From contig ATWE01000011.1 of assembly GCA_000421085.1 (NCBI GenBank), positions 1-64,000 on the forward strand: a stretch of DNA of 64,000 nucleotides, in the 5' to 3' direction. The first letter of the stretch is position 1. Every line of letters starts with the position of its first letter. Source of the stretch: Ensifer sp. USDA 6670. Its GTDB lineage: Bacteria > Pseudomonadota > Alphaproteobacteria > Rhizobiales > Rhizobiaceae. Position numbers and translations under genes: made by a program. The notes under the pieces were generated by a model, which worked only from the letters and a program-made list of their open reading frames with translations, did no database searches and was not told the DNA's origin. Shown here one piece after another: positions 44,702-54,580 of the stretch.

Positions 44702-45814
44702 ATGGACGCGAATGTCTCGGCGCGCATCAACCTGATGCGTATTCTGCTGATATCCGGCATCGTATTCGTGCACGTCCCGTACAATCCGCAGTGGAGTCCC
44801 TTTCTGGGCAACTACGGTATGTTGGACTGGCTTCGCGTCTTTCTCGGCGAAAGCCTGTTCCGGATCGGTGTGCCCTGCCTCAGCGCGATCTCCGGCTATC
44901 TACTCTTTCGCAGGGGCCTTGCCGATTTCGACTATTGGAAGACGCTGAAGACCAAGGCGCGGACCGTTCTCCTGCCGTTCCTTATCTGGAGCGGCTCCTT
45001 CTTTGTGCTCGTCTACGCCATGCAGCGCCAGGGCCTCGGCTTCGGCTATCTGCCCGACACGATCAATGCGACCCCGCGCCAGTGGCTGAGCATGGCCTTC
45101 GCGATCGAGGCAACGCCCGTCAACCTGCCGCTTTATTTCCTGCGCGACCTCATGCTCTGTATCCTGCTGTCGCCGCTTCTGGCATTACTGGTGAGCCGTT
45201 ATCCGCGCGTGACGCTCCTTGCACTGCTCGCCTATGCGATACTGCCGCTGCCAAACGGGATATTTCTCAAGAAGTCCATCCTGTTCGGTTTCTCGGCAGG
45301 AATCTATGCGAGTCTGCATGGCGTGAACATCAAAATGCTCGATCGCTTCGCGGCACCGATCGCGGCCGGGTTCCTGGCGATCGCAGTCGTGATCGCCGTC
45401 GGCCTCTATTACACCGGCCCGGATTTCCCGCTTTGGCTCGACATGGCACTTCGCCTGACGTCGATTGCGGGCATCATCGGCTCCTGGGCGATCTCGGAGC
45501 TGCTCGTGCGCACGCGCTTCGGTGAAAAATTGGGGCGCGGGAGTGGCCTGAGCTTCTGGATCTTCTGCGGCCACTATCCGCTGCTCGTGTTGTTCTGGAT
45601 GATCTGGAACCGCACCGGGCTCAGCTATTATCCGCTCTTCTATTTCACCGCGCCGTTCATCGCCCTTGCGATCCTCGTCGCGTCCCACAATCTCGTACGG
45701 CGCTTGGCGCCGGACCTGCTCGCATTGCTTACCGGCAGCCGAACAGGTGCGAAACGAACGGCCACGCAGCCGCCGCAAGGCGCGCAGCCAGGCTATTCGC
45801 CCCAGCAAAGGTAA
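44702..45814 (+). CDS. exoH: ExoH, succinoglycan succinyltransferase
   Basis: 370 residues from ATG 44702, the published ExoH length; GTG 44696 is a close alternative. Membrane acyltransferase of family 3 with about ten helices (INLMRILLISGIVFVHVPY with the conserved histidine, GVPCLSAISGYLLF, SFWIFCGHYPLLV). It transfers succinyl groups to the repeat unit; succinylation is essential for efficient symbiotic infection and for cleavage by ExoK/ExsH in S. meliloti. Five bases before exoK. Confidence 0.94.
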   Translation: MDANVSARINLMRILLISGIVFVHVPYNPQWSPFLGNYGMLDWLRVFLGESLFRIGVPCLSAISGYLLFRRGLADFDYWKTLKTKARTVLLPFLIWSGSFFVLVYAMQRQGLGFGYLPDTINATPRQWLSMAFAIEATPVNLPLYFLRDLMLCILLSPLLALLVSRYPRVTLLALLAYAILPLPNGIFLKKSILFGFSAGIYASLHGVNIKMLDRFAAPIAAGFLAIAVVIAVGLYYTGPDFPLWLDMALRLTSIAGIIGSWAISELLVRTRFGEKLGRGSGLSFWIFCGHYPLLVLFWMIWNRTGLSYYPLFYFTAPFIALAILVASHNLVRRLAPDLLALLTGSRTGAKRTATQPPQGAQPGYSPQQR

Positions 45815-45819
45815 CGACA

Positions 45820-46629
45820 ATGACAAACGATCGCTACAGACGCTTTGCGCGTCTCGCCTTCATCGCAACGCTCCCTCTCGCCGGCCTCGCGAGCGCGGCG
45901 GCTGCGCAGGAAGGCGCCAACGGCAAGTCCTTCAAGGACGACTTCGACACTCTCGACACCCGCGTCTGGTTCGTCTCGGACGGATGGAACAATGGCGGGC
46001 ATCAGAATTGCACCTGGTCGAAGAAGCAGGTGAAGACCGTCGACGGCATTCTGGAACTGACCTTCGAGGAGAAGAAGGTAAAGGAGCGCAACTTCGCCTG
46101 CGGGGAAGTTCAGACGCGCAAGCGTTTCGGCTACGGCACCTACGAGGCGCGGATAAAGGCGGCCGACGGTTCCGGGCTGAACTCGGCCTTCTTCACCTAT
46201 ATCGGCCCGGCCGACAAGAAGCCGCATGACGAGATCGATTTCGAGGTTCTCGGAAAGAACACGGCGAAGGTCCAAATCAACCAGTATGTATCGGCAAAGG
46301 GCGGCAACGAATTTCTCGCCGACGTTCCTGGCGGCGCCAACCAGGGTTTCAACGATTACGCCTTCGTCTGGGAAAAGAACCGCATCCGCTACTACGTCAA
46401 CGGCGAACTGGTTCACGAAGTGACCGATCCGGCGAAGATCCCGGTAAACGCCCAGAAGATCTTCTTCAGCCTCTGGGGGACGGACACGCTCACCGACTGG
46501 ATGGGTACCTTCTCCTACAAGGAGCCGACAAAGCTCCTGGTCGATCGCGTCGCCTTCACCGCTGCCGGCGACGAGTGCCAGTTCGCCGAGTCGGTCGCCT
46601 GCCAGCTGGAACGGGCGCAATCCGAGTGA
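45820..46629 (+). CDS. exoK: ExoK, endo-1,3-1,4-beta-glycanase (GH16)
   Basis: 269 residues, as in S. meliloti. Sec signal peptide (FARLAFIATLPLAGLASAAAA, cleavage near 28), then a GH16 domain with catalytic HDEIDFEVLG at about 135-144. It cleaves nascent succinoglycan to lower-molecular-weight forms outside the cell. AAAGG lies before ATG 45820. Part of the exoHKLAMONP series, with a 95-base gap before exoL. Confidence 0.95.
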   Translation: MTNDRYRRFARLAFIATLPLAGLASAAAAQEGANGKSFKDDFDTLDTRVWFVSDGWNNGGHQNCTWSKKQVKTVDGILELTFEEKKVKERNFACGEVQTRKRFGYGTYEARIKAADGSGLNSAFFTYIGPADKKPHDEIDFEVLGKNTAKVQINQYVSAKGGNEFLADVPGGANQGFNDYAFVWEKNRIRYYVNGELVHEVTDPAKIPVNAQKIFFSLWGTDTLTDWMGTFSYKEPTKLLVDRVAFTAAGDECQFAESVACQLERAQSE

Positions 46630-46724
46630 ATGGCCGGTAATTGAGTAATTTATCCATTTTGTTGCAGTGCACAAAGAATTGAACTAAGCTCGGCCCCGGG
46701 CTGGGCAGGAAAACGGACGTTTTC

Positions 46725-47936
46725 ATGCTGCAGATACTCTATCTGGCACAGGATCTTGCCGATCCCGCAGTGCGCCGGAGAACCCTCACGCTCGTCGCTG
46801 GCGGCGCACGCGTGACGCTTGCCGGATTCCGCCGCGGCGACAATCCGCTGGCGGCCATCGACGGCGTCGAGCCGATCGAACTCGGAACCACCGCCGACGG
46901 CCGTTTCGCTCAGCGAATCGGTGCCGTCGCTCGCGCGTGCCTGTCGCTGCAACGCCAGCTCGGCCATGTCCGCAAGCCGGATGTCATCATCGCGCGCAAT
47001 CTGGAGATGCTTGCCGTGGCGAGGAGAGCGGTCGCGTTCTTCGGCGGCACGGTTCCCATCGTTTACGAATGCCTCGATATCCACCGCCTCATGCTGCGCA
47101 AGGATATCGTCGGGCGGATGCTGCGCGCGGCCGAGAGCCAACTCGGCAAGGATGCGCGCCTGTTGATCACCAGTTCCCCCGCCTTCATCGAGCATTATTT
47201 CCGGCCTCTTTCCGGCATCGGCGCTCCGCCGATGCTTCTGGAAAACAAGGTGCTCGAAATCGACGGCACGTTCGAGCGGCGGACGGCCGCACCGGCCGAA
47301 TGCCCGCCGCCCGGCGCACCCTGGAAGATCGGCTGGTTCGGAGCACTGCGCTGCCGCAGGTCGCTCGCCCTTCTCGCCGAATTCTCGCGCAAGATGGAGG
47401 GCCGCTTCGAGGTCGTTCTGCGCGGCAGGCCCGCCTATTCCGAATTCGACGATTTCGACGGCTTCGTTCGCAACGAGCCCTTCATGCGGTTCGAAGGCGC
47501 CTATCGCAATCCCGAAGACCTGGCGGAAATCTACGGCGAGGTCCATTTCACCTGGGCGATCGACTTCTTCGAGGAGGGCCAGAATTCTGCCTGGCTGCTG
47601 CCGAACAGGCTTTATGAAGGCTGCCGCCACGGGCGAATTCCGATCGCCATGAAGGGGACGGAGACCGCTCGTTTCCTGTCCGTGCGGAGCATCGGCTTCG
47701 TTCTCGAGGGAGCCGACGCCGAGAGCCTCGCCACAATTCTCGGCCCGCTGACGCCAAATTGCTACGCCGACGCCGCAGAGCGTATCAGCCGCTGCAATCC
47801 GGGATCCTGGGTGTTCGACCGGACGGATTGCGAAGCTCTGGTGCGGCAGCTGGCAACGCTCACGCTGCAGGCGCCGCAGACCGTTCCCGTAGTCGCGATG
47901 GCAGGTTCCAGCCACAACGAAGGTGGATTTCTATGA
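46725..47936 (+). CDS. exoL: ExoL, glucosyltransferase (third sugar)
   Basis: 403 residues. Sequence (MLQILYLAQDLADPAVRRRT, then VPIVYECLDIHRLMLRKD and WKIGWFGALRCRRSLALLAEF) is GT-B-like, divergent from the GT2 enzymes around it. It adds the third residue (second glucose) of the repeat in S. meliloti. Its stop overlaps the exoA start in ATGA. Confidence 0.93.
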   Translation: MLQILYLAQDLADPAVRRRTLTLVAGGARVTLAGFRRGDNPLAAIDGVEPIELGTTADGRFAQRIGAVARACLSLQRQLGHVRKPDVIIARNLEMLAVARRAVAFFGGTVPIVYECLDIHRLMLRKDIVGRMLRAAESQLGKDARLLITSSPAFIEHYFRPLSGIGAPPMLLENKVLEIDGTFERRTAAPAECPPPGAPWKIGWFGALRCRRSLALLAEFSRKMEGRFEVVLRGRPAYSEFDDFDGFVRNEPFMRFEGAYRNPEDLAEIYGEVHFTWAIDFFEEGQNSAWLLPNRLYEGCRHGRIPIAMKGTETARFLSVRSIGFVLEGADAESLATILGPLTPNCYADAAERISRCNPGSWVFDRTDCEALVRQLATLTLQAPQTVPVVAMAGSSHNEGGFL

Positions 47937-48925
47937 GCTCAGATGAACTGACGTCCACGTCGAGCCTTATCGTCATACCCTGTCTCAACGAGGCCTCGCA
48001 TATCGAGGCGCTGATCGAAAAGCTGCGCCCATCGCTCACGCCTTTGAACGCGCGGGTGGTCATCGCCGACGGCGGCAGCACGGACGGAACGCGGGAGATC
48101 GCCCGCCGCCTTGCCTCCGAGGATCCACGGGTGTTCTTCCTCGACAATCCGAAGCGCATACAAAGCGCAGCGGTCAATCGCGCCGTCGCCGAACTCGGCG
48201 CCGGCAGCGACTACCTGATCCGCATCGACGCGCACGGGACCTATCCTGACGATTATTGCGAGCGGCTGGTCGAGGACGCGCTGGCGACCGGCGCGGATTC
48301 GGTCGTGGTCGCCATGCAGACCGTCGGTTTCAGCACCTTCCAGAAGGCAACGGCCTTCGCGCAGAACTCCAAGCTCGGCAATGGCGGCTCGAAGCACCGC
48401 ACCGGTGCCGTCGGCCACTGGGCCGAGCACGGTCATCATGCATTGATGCGCATCGAAGCCTTCAAGGCTGTCGGGGGCTATGACGAGAGCTTCAGCCACA
48501 ACGAGGACGCCGAACTTGACTATCGCCTGGGAAAGGCGGGCTACCGGATCTGGATGACCGACAAGACGAGCATGGTCTACTATCCCCGTGCCCAGCTCGT
48601 CCCGCTGTTTTGGCAATATTTCGGCTATGGCCGCGGGCGGGCAAAGAACTTCCTCAAGCATCGCGCAATGCCGGGGCTCCGGCAGATGCTGCCGCTTGCG
48701 GTAGCACCCATCGCGTTCGGCGCGCTTCTCGCGATCGTCAACTGGATGGCCGTGGTGCCAGTGGGGGTCTGGGCTGCCGCATGCCTCGGCTATGGCGTCT
48801 GGATGGCACTCGGCCAGCGTAATCCTTATGGACCGCTCGCAGCCGTTGCAGCCATGGTCATGCACCTTGCCTGGTCCGCCGGATTCTGGCGGGAACTCCT
48901 CGACTTCCGCCGCAGGGTGGCCTGA
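47933..48925 (+). CDS. exoA: ExoA, glucosyltransferase (second sugar)
   Basis: 330 residues from ATG 47933 inside the exoL stop. GT2 domain (SLIVIPCLNEASHIEALIEKL, VIADGGSTDGT, RIDAHGTYP) followed by C-terminal membrane helices (AVAPIAFGALLAIVNWMAVVPVGVWAA). It adds the first glucose to lipid-linked galactose, forming the beta-1,3 bond. Its stop overlaps exoM by one base. Confidence 0.95.
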   Translation: MSSDELTSTSSLIVIPCLNEASHIEALIEKLRPSLTPLNARVVIADGGSTDGTREIARRLASEDPRVFFLDNPKRIQSAAVNRAVAELGAGSDYLIRIDAHGTYPDDYCERLVEDALATGADSVVVAMQTVGFSTFQKATAFAQNSKLGNGGSKHRTGAVGHWAEHGHHALMRIEAFKAVGGYDESFSHNEDAELDYRLGKAGYRIWMTDKTSMVYYPRAQLVPLFWQYFGYGRGRAKNFLKHRAMPGLRQMLPLAVAPIAFGALLAIVNWMAVVPVGVWAAACLGYGVWMALGQRNPYGPLAAVAAMVMHLAWSAGFWRELLDFRRRVA

Positions 48926-49854
48926 TGCCGAACGAAACTCTTCACATCGATATCGGCGTCTGCACGTTCCGCCGGCCGGAGCTTGCCGAAACGCTTCGCT
49001 CGCTGGCTGCGATGACCGTGCCGGAGCGCGCAAGGTTGCGCGTGATCGTCGCCGACAACGACGCGGAACCGAGCGCCAGGGCTCTGGTCGAAGGACTTCG
49101 GCCGCAGATGCCGTTCGATATCCTCTACGTTCACTGCCCTCACTCGAACATCTCGATCGCCCGCAATTGCTGTCTCGACAACAGCACCGGCGACTTCCTT
49201 GCCTTTCTCGATGACGACGAGACCGTTTCCGACGACTGGCTGATCCGCCTTCTGGAAACGGCGCGCATCACGGGAGCCGCCGCCGTGCTCGGTCCCGTCA
49301 GGGCGCACTACGGGCCGACGGCTCCCGGCTGGATGCGCAGCGGCGATTTCCACTCGACGCTGCCGGTCTGGGTAAGGGGAGAAATCCGGACTGGATACAC
49401 CTGCAATGCGCTGCTCAGGCGCGATGCGGCCTCGCTTCATGGCCGGCGTTTCAAGCTTTCACTCGGCAAGAGCGGCGGCGAGGACACGGATTTCTTCACC
49501 GGGCTGCACGGCGCCGGTGGAATGATCGCCTTTTCGCCGGAAGCCTGGGTGCATGAGCCGGTACCGGAAAACAGGGCGTCGCTTGCCTGGCTCGCGAAGC
49601 GTCGTTTCCGCTCCGGACAGACCCACGGACGCCTTGTCGCCGAGAAAGCCAATGGCTTGCGCCAGGCCTGGAATGTCGCCCTTGCCGGGGCAAAGTCCGG
49701 CTTTTGCGCAACTGCCGCGGTCCTCTGCTTCCCTTCGGCTGTAAGGCGGAACCGCTTTGCGCTACGCGCCGTACTGCATGCCGGCGTCATCAGCGGCCTG
49801 CTGGGGCTGAAGGAAATCGAACAATACGGAGCCCGCGAGGTGACCTCGGCATGA
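48925..49854 (+). CDS. exoM: ExoM, glucosyltransferase (fourth sugar)
   Basis: 309 residues, the length of S. meliloti ExoM. GT2 family: IDIGVCTFRRPELAETLRSL, RVIVADNDAEPSA, SNISIARNCCLD and DXD in FLDDDETVSDDW. It adds the fourth sugar of the repeat. Start ATG 48925 shares a base with the exoA stop; its stop overlaps exoO in ATGA. Confidence 0.95.
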   Translation: MPNETLHIDIGVCTFRRPELAETLRSLAAMTVPERARLRVIVADNDAEPSARALVEGLRPQMPFDILYVHCPHSNISIARNCCLDNSTGDFLAFLDDDETVSDDWLIRLLETARITGAAAVLGPVRAHYGPTAPGWMRSGDFHSTLPVWVRGEIRTGYTCNALLRRDAASLHGRRFKLSLGKSGGEDTDFFTGLHGAGGMIAFSPEAWVHEPVPENRASLAWLAKRRFRSGQTHGRLVAEKANGLRQAWNVALAGAKSGFCATAAVLCFPSAVRRNRFALRAVLHAGVISGLLGLKEIEQYGAREVTSA

Positions 49855-50897
49855 ACCCTCCGGCGATCCCTGAGGTCCCCGACGTCACATTCGTCGTGGC
49901 CGCCTATAATTCCGCGGATACGATCGTGCGCGCGATCGAAAGTGCACTGGCGCAGGAAGGCGTGACCGTCGAGGTCATCGTCGTCGACGATTGCTCGGCA
50001 GATGCGACGCCGGCGCTCGTGGCGGCGATTCCGGATTCCCGGGTGCGCCTGATCGCCCTTGATCGCAACCGCGGTCCGGGCGGAGCCCGCAACGCCGGCA
50101 TCGAGGCGGCACGTGGCCGGTGGGTCGCCGTGCTCGATTCGGACGATACGGTCCGGCCGGACCGGCTCAAGCGGATGATCGAGCGAGCGGACGCGCGCGA
50201 GGCGCAGATCGCCGTCGACAATCTCGACGTCGTCTCGCTTGCCGGGAGCAGTCTCAGGATGTTCTCCGAAGCCGAACTCGCCCGGCTGCCGCAGCTCACG
50301 CTTCCCGCCTTCATCGAGTCCAACGTGCTCTTTCGAGCAGAGCACAATTTCGGCTACATGAAACCGATCTTCGAGCGCCGCTTCCTGGAACACCAGCAGC
50401 TTCGCTTCGACGAGACGCTGCGCATCGGCGAGGACTACATCCTGTTGGCATCAGCCCTTGCCTCTGGCGGGCGCTGCGCGGTGGAGCCGTCCGCCGGTTA
50501 CATCTATCATATCCGCGAGGGTTCCATCTCGCGTGTGCTGAGACTCGATCATATAGACGCGATGATCGCCGCCGACGAGGCGTTCCTGCGCCGTTACGCG
50601 CTCGATGGCCTGGCGCAGAAGATGCAGCGCAGGCGCATGCGCGGCTTCCGTGAGGCTCGCTCGTTTCTGGTCCTCGTCGAGCAGTTGAAGAAGAGATCGT
50701 TGGCCGGTGCGCTCAAGACCGCGCTGGCCGACCCGCTTGCGCTTCGGCATCTCAGCATGCCGCTCGCTGCCCGATTGCGTCGCCTTGGCGCGCGATTCGT
50801 GCATCCCTCCTCCCATTCGGCCCCCCGTGCCGCCCCTGTGACGGCGGCGGCTGAACGATCCCCGCTGGGCAACGACCCCCACATAAGCAAAGGATGA
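49851..50897 (+). CDS. exoO: ExoO, glucosyltransferase (fifth sugar)
   Basis: 348 residues from ATG 49851, which overlaps the exoM stop. GT2 domain closely like ExoU ([59 protein letters not shown]). It adds the fifth sugar, the first of the side chain. The similarity with ExoU suggests duplication within the cluster. Four bases before exoN. Confidence 0.94.
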   Translation: MNPPAIPEVPDVTFVVAAYNSADTIVRAIESALAQEGVTVEVIVVDDCSADATPALVAAIPDSRVRLIALDRNRGPGGARNAGIEAARGRWVAVLDSDDTVRPDRLKRMIERADAREAQIAVDNLDVVSLAGSSLRMFSEAELARLPQLTLPAFIESNVLFRAEHNFGYMKPIFERRFLEHQQLRFDETLRIGEDYILLASALASGGRCAVEPSAGYIYHIREGSISRVLRLDHIDAMIAADEAFLRRYALDGLAQKMQRRRMRGFREARSFLVLVEQLKKRSLAGALKTALADPLALRHLSMPLAARLRRLGARFVHPSSHSAPRAAPVTAAAERSPLGNDPHISKG

Positions 50898-50901
50898 TGA
50901 A

Positions 50902-51807
50902 ATGGACCGTGTCAGGACCGTCAGAAAAGCAGTAATCCCTGTTGCCGGAAACGGAACGAGGTTCCTTCCGGCGACGAAGGCAGTGCCCAAGGAGATGTTG
51001 ACGATCGTCGACCGGCCAGTCGTTCAATATGCCGTCGACGAGGCCCGCCAGGCCGGAATCGAGCATATCGTCTTCGTCACCAGCCGGAACAAGCAGGTGA
51101 TCGAGGATCATTTCGACGACGCGCCGGAGCTCATCTCGTCGCTTTCGCGCTCCGGCAAAAGCGCGCAGATTTCCGAACTCGAGGCCATGTTGCCGGCAGC
51201 CGGTTCGGTCAGCTTTACCCGCCAACAGGCCCCCCTTGGCCTCGGGCACGCGGTATGGTGCGCGCGTGACCTGATCGGCGACGAGCCCTTCGCGCTTCTG
51301 CTGCCGGACATGGTCTCCTTCGGCGCGCGCGGTTGCGTGGCCGGCCTCATGGACCTCTATCACGAGGTTGGCGGCAACGTCGTCGGCGTCGAGCAATGCG
51401 CCCCCGAGGAAGCATCGAAATACGGCATCGTCGGCAAGGGCGAGACGGTTCGGCACGGTTTCTCCGTGACCGAGATGGTCGAAAAGCCCGCCGCCGGAAC
51501 GGCGCCGTCCAACTACTATCTCAACGGTCGCTACATCCTTCAGCCGGAAATCTTCTCGATTCTGGCGCACCAGACGCGCGGCGCCGGCAATGAGATCCAG
51601 TTGACCGATGGCATGCTGACGCTTTCGCAATCGCAGTCCTTCCACGCGCATCCCTATGAAGGCCGCACCTTCGACTGCGGTTCGAAGCAAGGCTTCATCG
51701 AAGCCAATGTCGCCTTCGCACTTGCTCGTGCGGACATCGGCGATATCGTTTTTGAATCCGTCCGCGACATGGTTCTGTCTCACGAAAGCCGCATCCGGGC
51801 GGCATAA
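50902..51807 (+). CDS. exoN: ExoN, UTP-glucose-1-phosphate uridylyltransferase (GalU-like)
   Basis: 301 residues. Nucleotidyltransferase signature [21 protein letters not shown] near the N-terminus, then [13 protein letters not shown] and [19 protein letters not shown], as in GalU. It makes UDP-glucose for all the glucosyltransferases of the pathway. AAAGGA lies across the exoO stop. It is followed by a strong hairpin before exoP. Confidence 0.95.
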   Translation: MDRVRTVRKAVIPVAGNGTRFLPATKAVPKEMLTIVDRPVVQYAVDEARQAGIEHIVFVTSRNKQVIEDHFDDAPELISSLSRSGKSAQISELEAMLPAAGSVSFTRQQAPLGLGHAVWCARDLIGDEPFALLLPDMVSFGARGCVAGLMDLYHEVGGNVVGVEQCAPEEASKYGIVGKGETVRHGFSVTEMVEKPAAGTAPSNYYLNGRYILQPEIFSILAHQTRGAGNEIQLTDGMLTLSQSQSFHAHPYEGRTFDCGSKQGFIEANVAFALARADIGDIVFESVRDMVLSHESRIRAA

Positions 51808-51815
51808 GCGGCGGC

Positions 51816-51843
51816 TTCCGGCAGTCCTGCGGGACTGCCGGAA
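51816..51843 (+). terminator. Perfect 12-bp hairpin between exoN and exoP
   Basis: TTCCGGCAGTCC (51816-51827) pairs fully with GGACTGCCGGAA (51832-51843) around a TGCG loop, starting 8 bases after the exoN stop and ending 18 before exoP. No U-tract follows, so readthrough, RNA processing or stability is more likely than full termination. Confidence 0.55.
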
Positions 51844-51861
51844 CAAGGACCGGAGAAGAAG

Positions 51862-54222
51862 ATGAACAGAACGGCCCCCATGAAACAAAGAAGCGTTCCA
51901 TTGAGCAGCATCATGCCCAGCGAAGAACAGTCAGACGGATTTATCGACCTCGACCGGCTTGTCGCCGCAGTCTTTCGTCGTGCCCGGCTCGTGGCCGCAT
52001 TCGTCGTGCTCTTCATTGCGCTGGGGGCCGCTTATCTCCTGTTTGCCACGCCCTATTACACATCGATGACGCAGATTCTTCTCGACGAGAATCTGTCCAA
52101 ATACGCGGAGGAGGAGCCTACCCCGGTAAACAGCCAGATGCTCGACACCCAGATTGCGAGTGCGGTCGAGATCCTGAAGTCCGGCGAACTCGCGCTGCGC
52201 GTCGTGGACAAGCTCAAGCTTTCGGAAAACGATACCATCCTCAATCCGCCGCGCTCCCCGGTCGACATGGTCAAGGAATGGCTGAAGACGGCAACCGGGC
52301 TCTTTTCGGGCGGGCCGGATGTCACGGAGGAGGCAGCGCGCAACGGACGGCGGCAGAAGGCGGCCGCGATCATACAGCAATCGCTCGCGGTCGAGCGTGT
52401 CTCGCGCAGTTCGGTCGTGGCCGTGGCCTTTCGCTCGAGCGACCCCCTGCTCGCGGCGACCATTGCGCGCGGCTACGCAAGTGCCTATCTGACCGATCAG
52501 CTGAACGCCAATTTCGAAGCGACCGAGCGCGCGTCCGTCTGGCTGCAGGAACGGCTTACGGATCTTCAGCAGCGCTCGCAGGCCGCCGCGCTGGAAGTCG
52601 CGCATTTCAGGGCCGAGAACGGTCTGACGGCGGCGCGGGGCGAGTTGATGTCCGAGCAGCAGATGGCCGACCTCAACAGCCAGCTCATCGTCGCCCAGGC
52701 CGATACGGCAAGTGCGTCGGCCCGTTACAACCAGTACAAGTCGATCGTCGACCAGGGACCGGAGAACGCGGTCAAGAACGCCACCATTTCCTCCAAGGAG
52801 GGTGACAATTCGGTGATCCGTGACCTGAGGACGCGCTATCTCACGGTCGGCAAGCGCGAGCGGGAAGTCTCGGACAATTTCGGCGCCGACCACCCGCAGG
52901 CGGTATCGCTCCGCGCCGAGCAGGAGGATGTCGCACGCCAGATCTACCAGGAACTGCAGCAACTCACTGCAAGCTACAAGAACGAATACGAGGTCGCGCA
53001 GTCGCGCGAGGAATCGCTCAGGAAGAGCATCCAGGGCATTGCCGGCAAGACCTCCGACGCCAGCGAGCAACTCGTGCAATTAAGGGAGCTCGAACAAAAG
53101 GCAGCGGCTCTAAAGACGCTCTACGAGTCCTATCTTGGCCGCTACGAACAGGCGACGCAGCAGCAATCCTTCCCGATCGCCAAGGCTCGCGTCATCTCCG
53201 AGGCCGGCGTGCCCGTGTCGCCGTCGAGCCCCAAGAAAACCATGACTCTCGCGCTCTCGGCCGTGCTCGGCATGATGGTCGGCGGCGCTTACGCGGCCTT
53301 CCTCGAATTCCGCGAACGGACTTTCCGACTGGAGGGCGACATACGCTCGATGCTCGGCCATCGCTCGCTCGGCTACGTTCCGCTGCTCGGAACGCGCATG
53401 AAGAAGAAGGCACAACTGGTCCATGCGCATTTCGGCTCGGTGAAAAGACACGACGAAGCCGTGGACGATACGATGCCGTTCCAACGACTTTCGCGCATCG
53501 TCGTCGACGCGCCGCGTTCGACCTTCGCGGAGACCTTCCGCAATGCCAAGCTTGCCTGCGACCAGATGCTCGCCGGCAGCGAAAGCCGCGTGATCGCCAT
53601 CGCATCGGCCCTTCCGGACGAGGGAAAATCGATCATTGCCGCGAACTTCGCCGCACTTCTGGCGGCGAGCGGCAAGCGGACCCTGCTCATCGATGCCGAT
53701 ATACGCAAACCGGGACTGACGCAGATGATCACGCCCGCCCCGCGCACCGGCCTCGTCGAAACGCTGACCGGAGAAGCCACTTGGCCCGCCGGGATCAAGG
53801 TGGACCAGCGCACCAAGCTCGCTATCCTCCCGGCCGGCGGCGCATCGCACCAGCGGCACCAGAGCAACGAACTGCTCGCCTCGCCGGCCATGGCGAACCT
53901 CATTGAGAACGCCCGCAACGCCTTCGACTATGTCGTCGTCGATCTTGCCGCGCTCGCCCCCGTCGTCGACGCCAAGGCTTTCGCGCCGCTGGCCGACGGT
54001 ATTCTCTTCGTGGTCGAATGGGGAAGGACGCCTTCGCGGCTCGTACGCGATCTGCTCAACTCGGAACCATTGATCAACTCGAAGGTTCTGGGCGTCATCC
54101 TCAACAAGACGGACATGAACGAACTCGGCAAATACAGCGACTTCGACGGGGCGGAGAAATATCGCCATCGCTACGGCAAATATTACGTCGAGAACTCGAT
54201 TACGGAAAACACCGCCGCTTAA
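51862..54222 (+). CDS. exoP: ExoP, polysaccharide co-polymerase/BY-kinase (Wzz-Wzc type)
   Basis: 786 residues, as in S. meliloti. First membrane helix at about 33-52 (LVAAFVVLFIALGAAYLLF), Wzz domain and coiled coil in the periplasm, a proline-rich segment (VPVSPSSPKK, about 447-460) before the second helix. A cytoplasmic tyrosine kinase domain follows with Walker A SALPDEGKS and A' LLIDADIRKP (about 580-620). The C-terminus carries a tyrosine cluster (EKYRHRYGKYYVE). It controls chain length and polymerisation with ExoQ and ExoT. Confidence 0.96.
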   Translation: MNRTAPMKQRSVPLSSIMPSEEQSDGFIDLDRLVAAVFRRARLVAAFVVLFIALGAAYLLFATPYYTSMTQILLDENLSKYAEEEPTPVNSQMLDTQIASAVEILKSGELALRVVDKLKLSENDTILNPPRSPVDMVKEWLKTATGLFSGGPDVTEEAARNGRRQKAAAIIQQSLAVERVSRSSVVAVAFRSSDPLLAATIARGYASAYLTDQLNANFEATERASVWLQERLTDLQQRSQAAALEVAHFRAENGLTAARGELMSEQQMADLNSQLIVAQADTASASARYNQYKSIVDQGPENAVKNATISSKEGDNSVIRDLRTRYLTVGKREREVSDNFGADHPQAVSLRAEQEDVARQIYQELQQLTASYKNEYEVAQSREESLRKSIQGIAGKTSDASEQLVQLRELEQKAAALKTLYESYLGRYEQATQQQSFPIAKARVISEAGVPVSPSSPKKTMTLALSAVLGMMVGGAYAAFLEFRERTFRLEGDIRSMLGHRSLGYVPLLGTRMKKKAQLVHAHFGSVKRHDEAVDDTMPFQRLSRIVVDAPRSTFAETFRNAKLACDQMLAGSESRVIAIASALPDEGKSIIAANFAALLAASGKRTLLIDADIRKPGLTQMITPAPRTGLVETLTGEATWPAGIKVDQRTKLAILPAGGASHQRHQSNELLASPAMANLIENARNAFDYVVVDLAALAPVVDAKAFAPLADGILFVVEWGRTPSRLVRDLLNSEPLINSKVLGVILNKTDMNELGKYSDFDGAEKYRHRYGKYYVENSITENTAA

Positions 54223-54231
54223 AGCGACCGC

Positions 54232-54258
54232 GGCCGCGCCATTTGTGCGCGGCCTTTT
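54232..54258 (+). terminator. Intrinsic terminator after exoP
   Basis: GGCCGCGC (54232-54239) pairs with GCGCGGCC (54247-54254), followed by TTTT, 9 bases after the exoP stop. Classical rho-independent form, ending the long exo operon. Confidence 0.8.
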
Positions 54259-54270
54259 CGTCCTTTGCCG

Positions 54271-54477
54271 TCAGGCCCTGCGGCGATCGACGACCCAAGC
54301 GGCTGCCATTAGCGCAATGACCGCCGTAAGGGCAATAAGTGCCAGCGCATAGAAGAGCGAATATTCGACCAGCGACGGCAGCATCGAAAGAGCACGCCGC
54401 GCCCTGCTTGGCGACCGCCGCCAATCCGGCAGGTCGTCACGGTTGAAAGCCTCCAGCCGGCGGGTAAGAAAATGCAT
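54271..54477 (-). CDS. Small single-helix membrane protein downstream of exoP
   Basis: 68 residues from ATG 54477 (a longer form to 54552 is possible). A charged N-terminal part (HFLTRRLEAFNRDDLPDWRRSPSRARRAL) precedes a hydrophobic stretch (SLFYALALIALTAVIALMAAAWVV) and a short basic end (DRRRA). No clear ribosome-binding site. It lies on the strand opposite exoP, beyond the exoP terminator. Function unknown. Confidence 0.45.
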   Translation of the reverse strand: MHFLTRRLEAFNRDDLPDWRRSPSRARRALSMLPSLVEYSLFYALALIALTAVIALMAAAWVVDRRRA

Positions 54478-54580
54478 ATAGCGAGAACCGATCGCAACTC
54501 GAAGCCACGGACGCGGTAATGCTGGTGAACAACAGTGGCGATAGCGAGGCACTCAGCGCCCCCGAGCCGTCACCCGGCAG

